The notes beneath the pieces were generated by a model. That model made no database searches and was not told where the DNA came from. It worked only from the letters and a program-made list of their open reading frames with translations. Positions 5,775 through 6,616 of a stretch of 6,616 bases of DNA are shown here, one piece after another. The stretch spans positions 1 to 6,616 of the forward strand of contig JAKBCB010000210.1 in the NCBI GenBank assembly GCA_021808185.1. Reading direction: 5' to 3'. This DNA comes from Pseudomonadota bacterium. Lineage in GTDB: Bacteria; Pseudomonadota; Alphaproteobacteria; Acetobacterales; Acetobacteraceae. Position 1 is the first letter of the stretch, and each line of letters opens with the position of its first letter. Both the position numbers and the translations under genes were made by a program.

Positions 5775-6616
5775 TGCTGCTCGCCAGAACGCTGTCCCTG
5801 TATGTCGCGCGCGTGTTCATGTTCGCGGTGCTGGCCATGCTGGCGGCGCTGTCGCTGCTGGTGGCGATGTTCGACTTCATCGAGCTGCTGCGCCGCTCCG
5901 TCACCCGCCCGGACGCCACGTTCGGCGTCGTCAGCGAAATCGCGGCGCTGCGCCTGCCGTGGGTGGCCATGCAGATCCTGCCGTTCGCGGTGCTGCTGGG
6001 CGGCATCATCGCGTTCTGGCGGCTCACCCGCTCCTCCGAACTGGTGGTGGCGCGCGCGGCCGGCGTTTCGGCGTGGCAGTTCCTGGCCGCCCCGGTGCTC
6101 TGTGCCGTCGCCCTCGGCGCGCTCGCCACCGGCGGTGTCAGCCCGATCTCGGCGGTGATGCGCGGGCGGGCCGAGGTGCTGGAGGACAATTACCTGCGCA
6201 CCGGCGGCGGGCCGCTGGCGCTGAATGGCGGCCAGCTCTGGTTGCGGCAGGCCGACCGCGACCTCGATCCGCAGGGCATCGCCATCCTGCACGCGCACGC
6301 CGTCTCGGCCCATGGGGTGGAGTTGGACGCGCACGACGTGACGATCTTCCGGCTGGACGGGGAGGACCGCCTTTTGCAGCGTGTCGATGCGGTGCATGCC
6401 CGGCTTGGCGATGGGCGCTGGATTTTGGACAATGCGCGCGCCGTCACCGCGGGCCATCTGCCCTCGCGCGGCGCCACGCTGTTCCTGCCCACCGATCTGA
6501 CGGAGGCGCGCGTGCAGGAGAGCTTCGCGCCGCCCGACACGTTCTCGGTCTGGGCGCTGCCCGGCTTCATCGCGCTGCTCGACCGTTCGGGCTTTTCCTC
6601 GATCCGCCACCGGCTG
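5774..6616 (+). CDS. lptG: LPS export ABC transporter permease LptG, N-terminal 281 residues, partial at window edge
   Basis: LptG is the second membrane subunit of LptB2FG and partners LptF in lipopolysaccharide extraction. The ATG at 5774-5776 shares its A with the TGA stop of lptF, and the frame stays open through the last base of the window (281 codons, no stop). TM1 lies at about residues 12-34, TM2 at about 62-83, then the conserved coupling segment LTRSSELVVARAAGVSAWQF (84-103), TM3 at about 104-123, and a periplasmic jellyroll-type domain from about 125 to 255 with the typical NYLRTGG and GQLWLRQAD strands. The last visible residues (SGFSSIRHRL) are the usual lead into TM4, so about 80-100 residues with three helices remain outside. 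The one-base overlap points to translational coupling and equal production of the two subunits. Confidence 0.95.
   Translation, partial: MLLARTLSLYVARVFMFAVLAMLAALSLLVAMFDFIELLRRSVTRPDATFGVVSEIAALRLPWVAMQILPFAVLLGGIIAFWRLTRSSELVVARAAGVSAWQFLAAPVLCAVALGALATGGVSPISAVMRGRAEVLEDNYLRTGGGPLALNGGQLWLRQADRDLDPQGIAILHAHAVSAHGVELDAHDVTIFRLDGEDRLLQRVDAVHARLGDGRWILDNARAVTAGHLPSRGATLFLPTDLTEARVQESFAPPDTFSVWALPGFIALLDRSGFSSIRHRL

Noticed and set aside
5126..6610. A long minus-strand open frame (494 codons) opposite lptF and lptG
   Set aside because: It is low-complexity Arg/Gln/His/Ala-rich sequence, spans the junction of two genes and has no recognisable motif. The same holds for the antisense frame at 4500-5726.
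1..6616. CRISPR arrays, tRNA or rRNA genes, insertion sequences, toxin-antitoxin or defence genes
   Set aside because: I looked for spaced direct repeats, transposase motifs, terminal inverted repeats and RNA gene features and saw none. The lower GC of the sulfotransferase gene is not bounded by any visible mobile-element ends.

Overview
The window is GC-rich and gene-dense. It reads as chromosomal DNA of an alphaproteobacterium, perhaps in the Acetobacteraceae/Rhodospirillales range. That placement is inferred from the base composition, the style of the LepA and LptF/LptG proteins and the strong G/C third-position bias; nothing here identifies a species. Hand counts of single 60-base blocks give about 72% GC inside lptF (5581-5640), but only about 45% (421-480), 50% (961-1020) and 60% (1321-1380) inside the sulfotransferase gene.

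Layout. The left edge (1-303, + strand) is the last 100 codons of lepA (elongation factor 4). Convergent to it, 38 bp away, is a run of four minus-strand genes, read from right to left: a GH8 family endoglucanase with a twin-arginine signal (4400-3249), a small unrecognised 59-residue protein (3192-3013), an MFS transporter of the anion:cation symporter type (2888-1590) and a PAPS-dependent sulfotransferase with an unassigned C-terminal domain (1481-342). The right part (+ strand) carries lptF (4617-5774) and the first 281 codons of lptG (5774 to the window edge). These two overlap by one base and lie behind a good sigma-70-like promoter. The GH8 gene and lptF are divergent across 216 bp.

How the genes relate. 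LptF and LptG are the two membrane subunits of the LptB2FG ABC transporter, which extracts lipopolysaccharide from the inner membrane, so they act together and are essential in most Gram-negative bacteria. LepA is a separate translation factor. The minus-strand genes share orientation, but gaps of 56, 124 and 108 bp that contain hairpins make a single tight operon doubtful. A shared cell-surface or polysaccharide theme (secreted beta-glucanase, sulfotransferase) is possible but only an inference.

Most of the window is ordinary. The parts most worth a second look are the compositionally distinct two-domain sulfotransferase, the small ORF whose ribosome binding site is buried in a nested hairpin, and a perfect 9-bp inverted repeat ahead of the MFS gene. 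I saw no CRISPR array, tRNA, rRNA, insertion sequence or phage gene.
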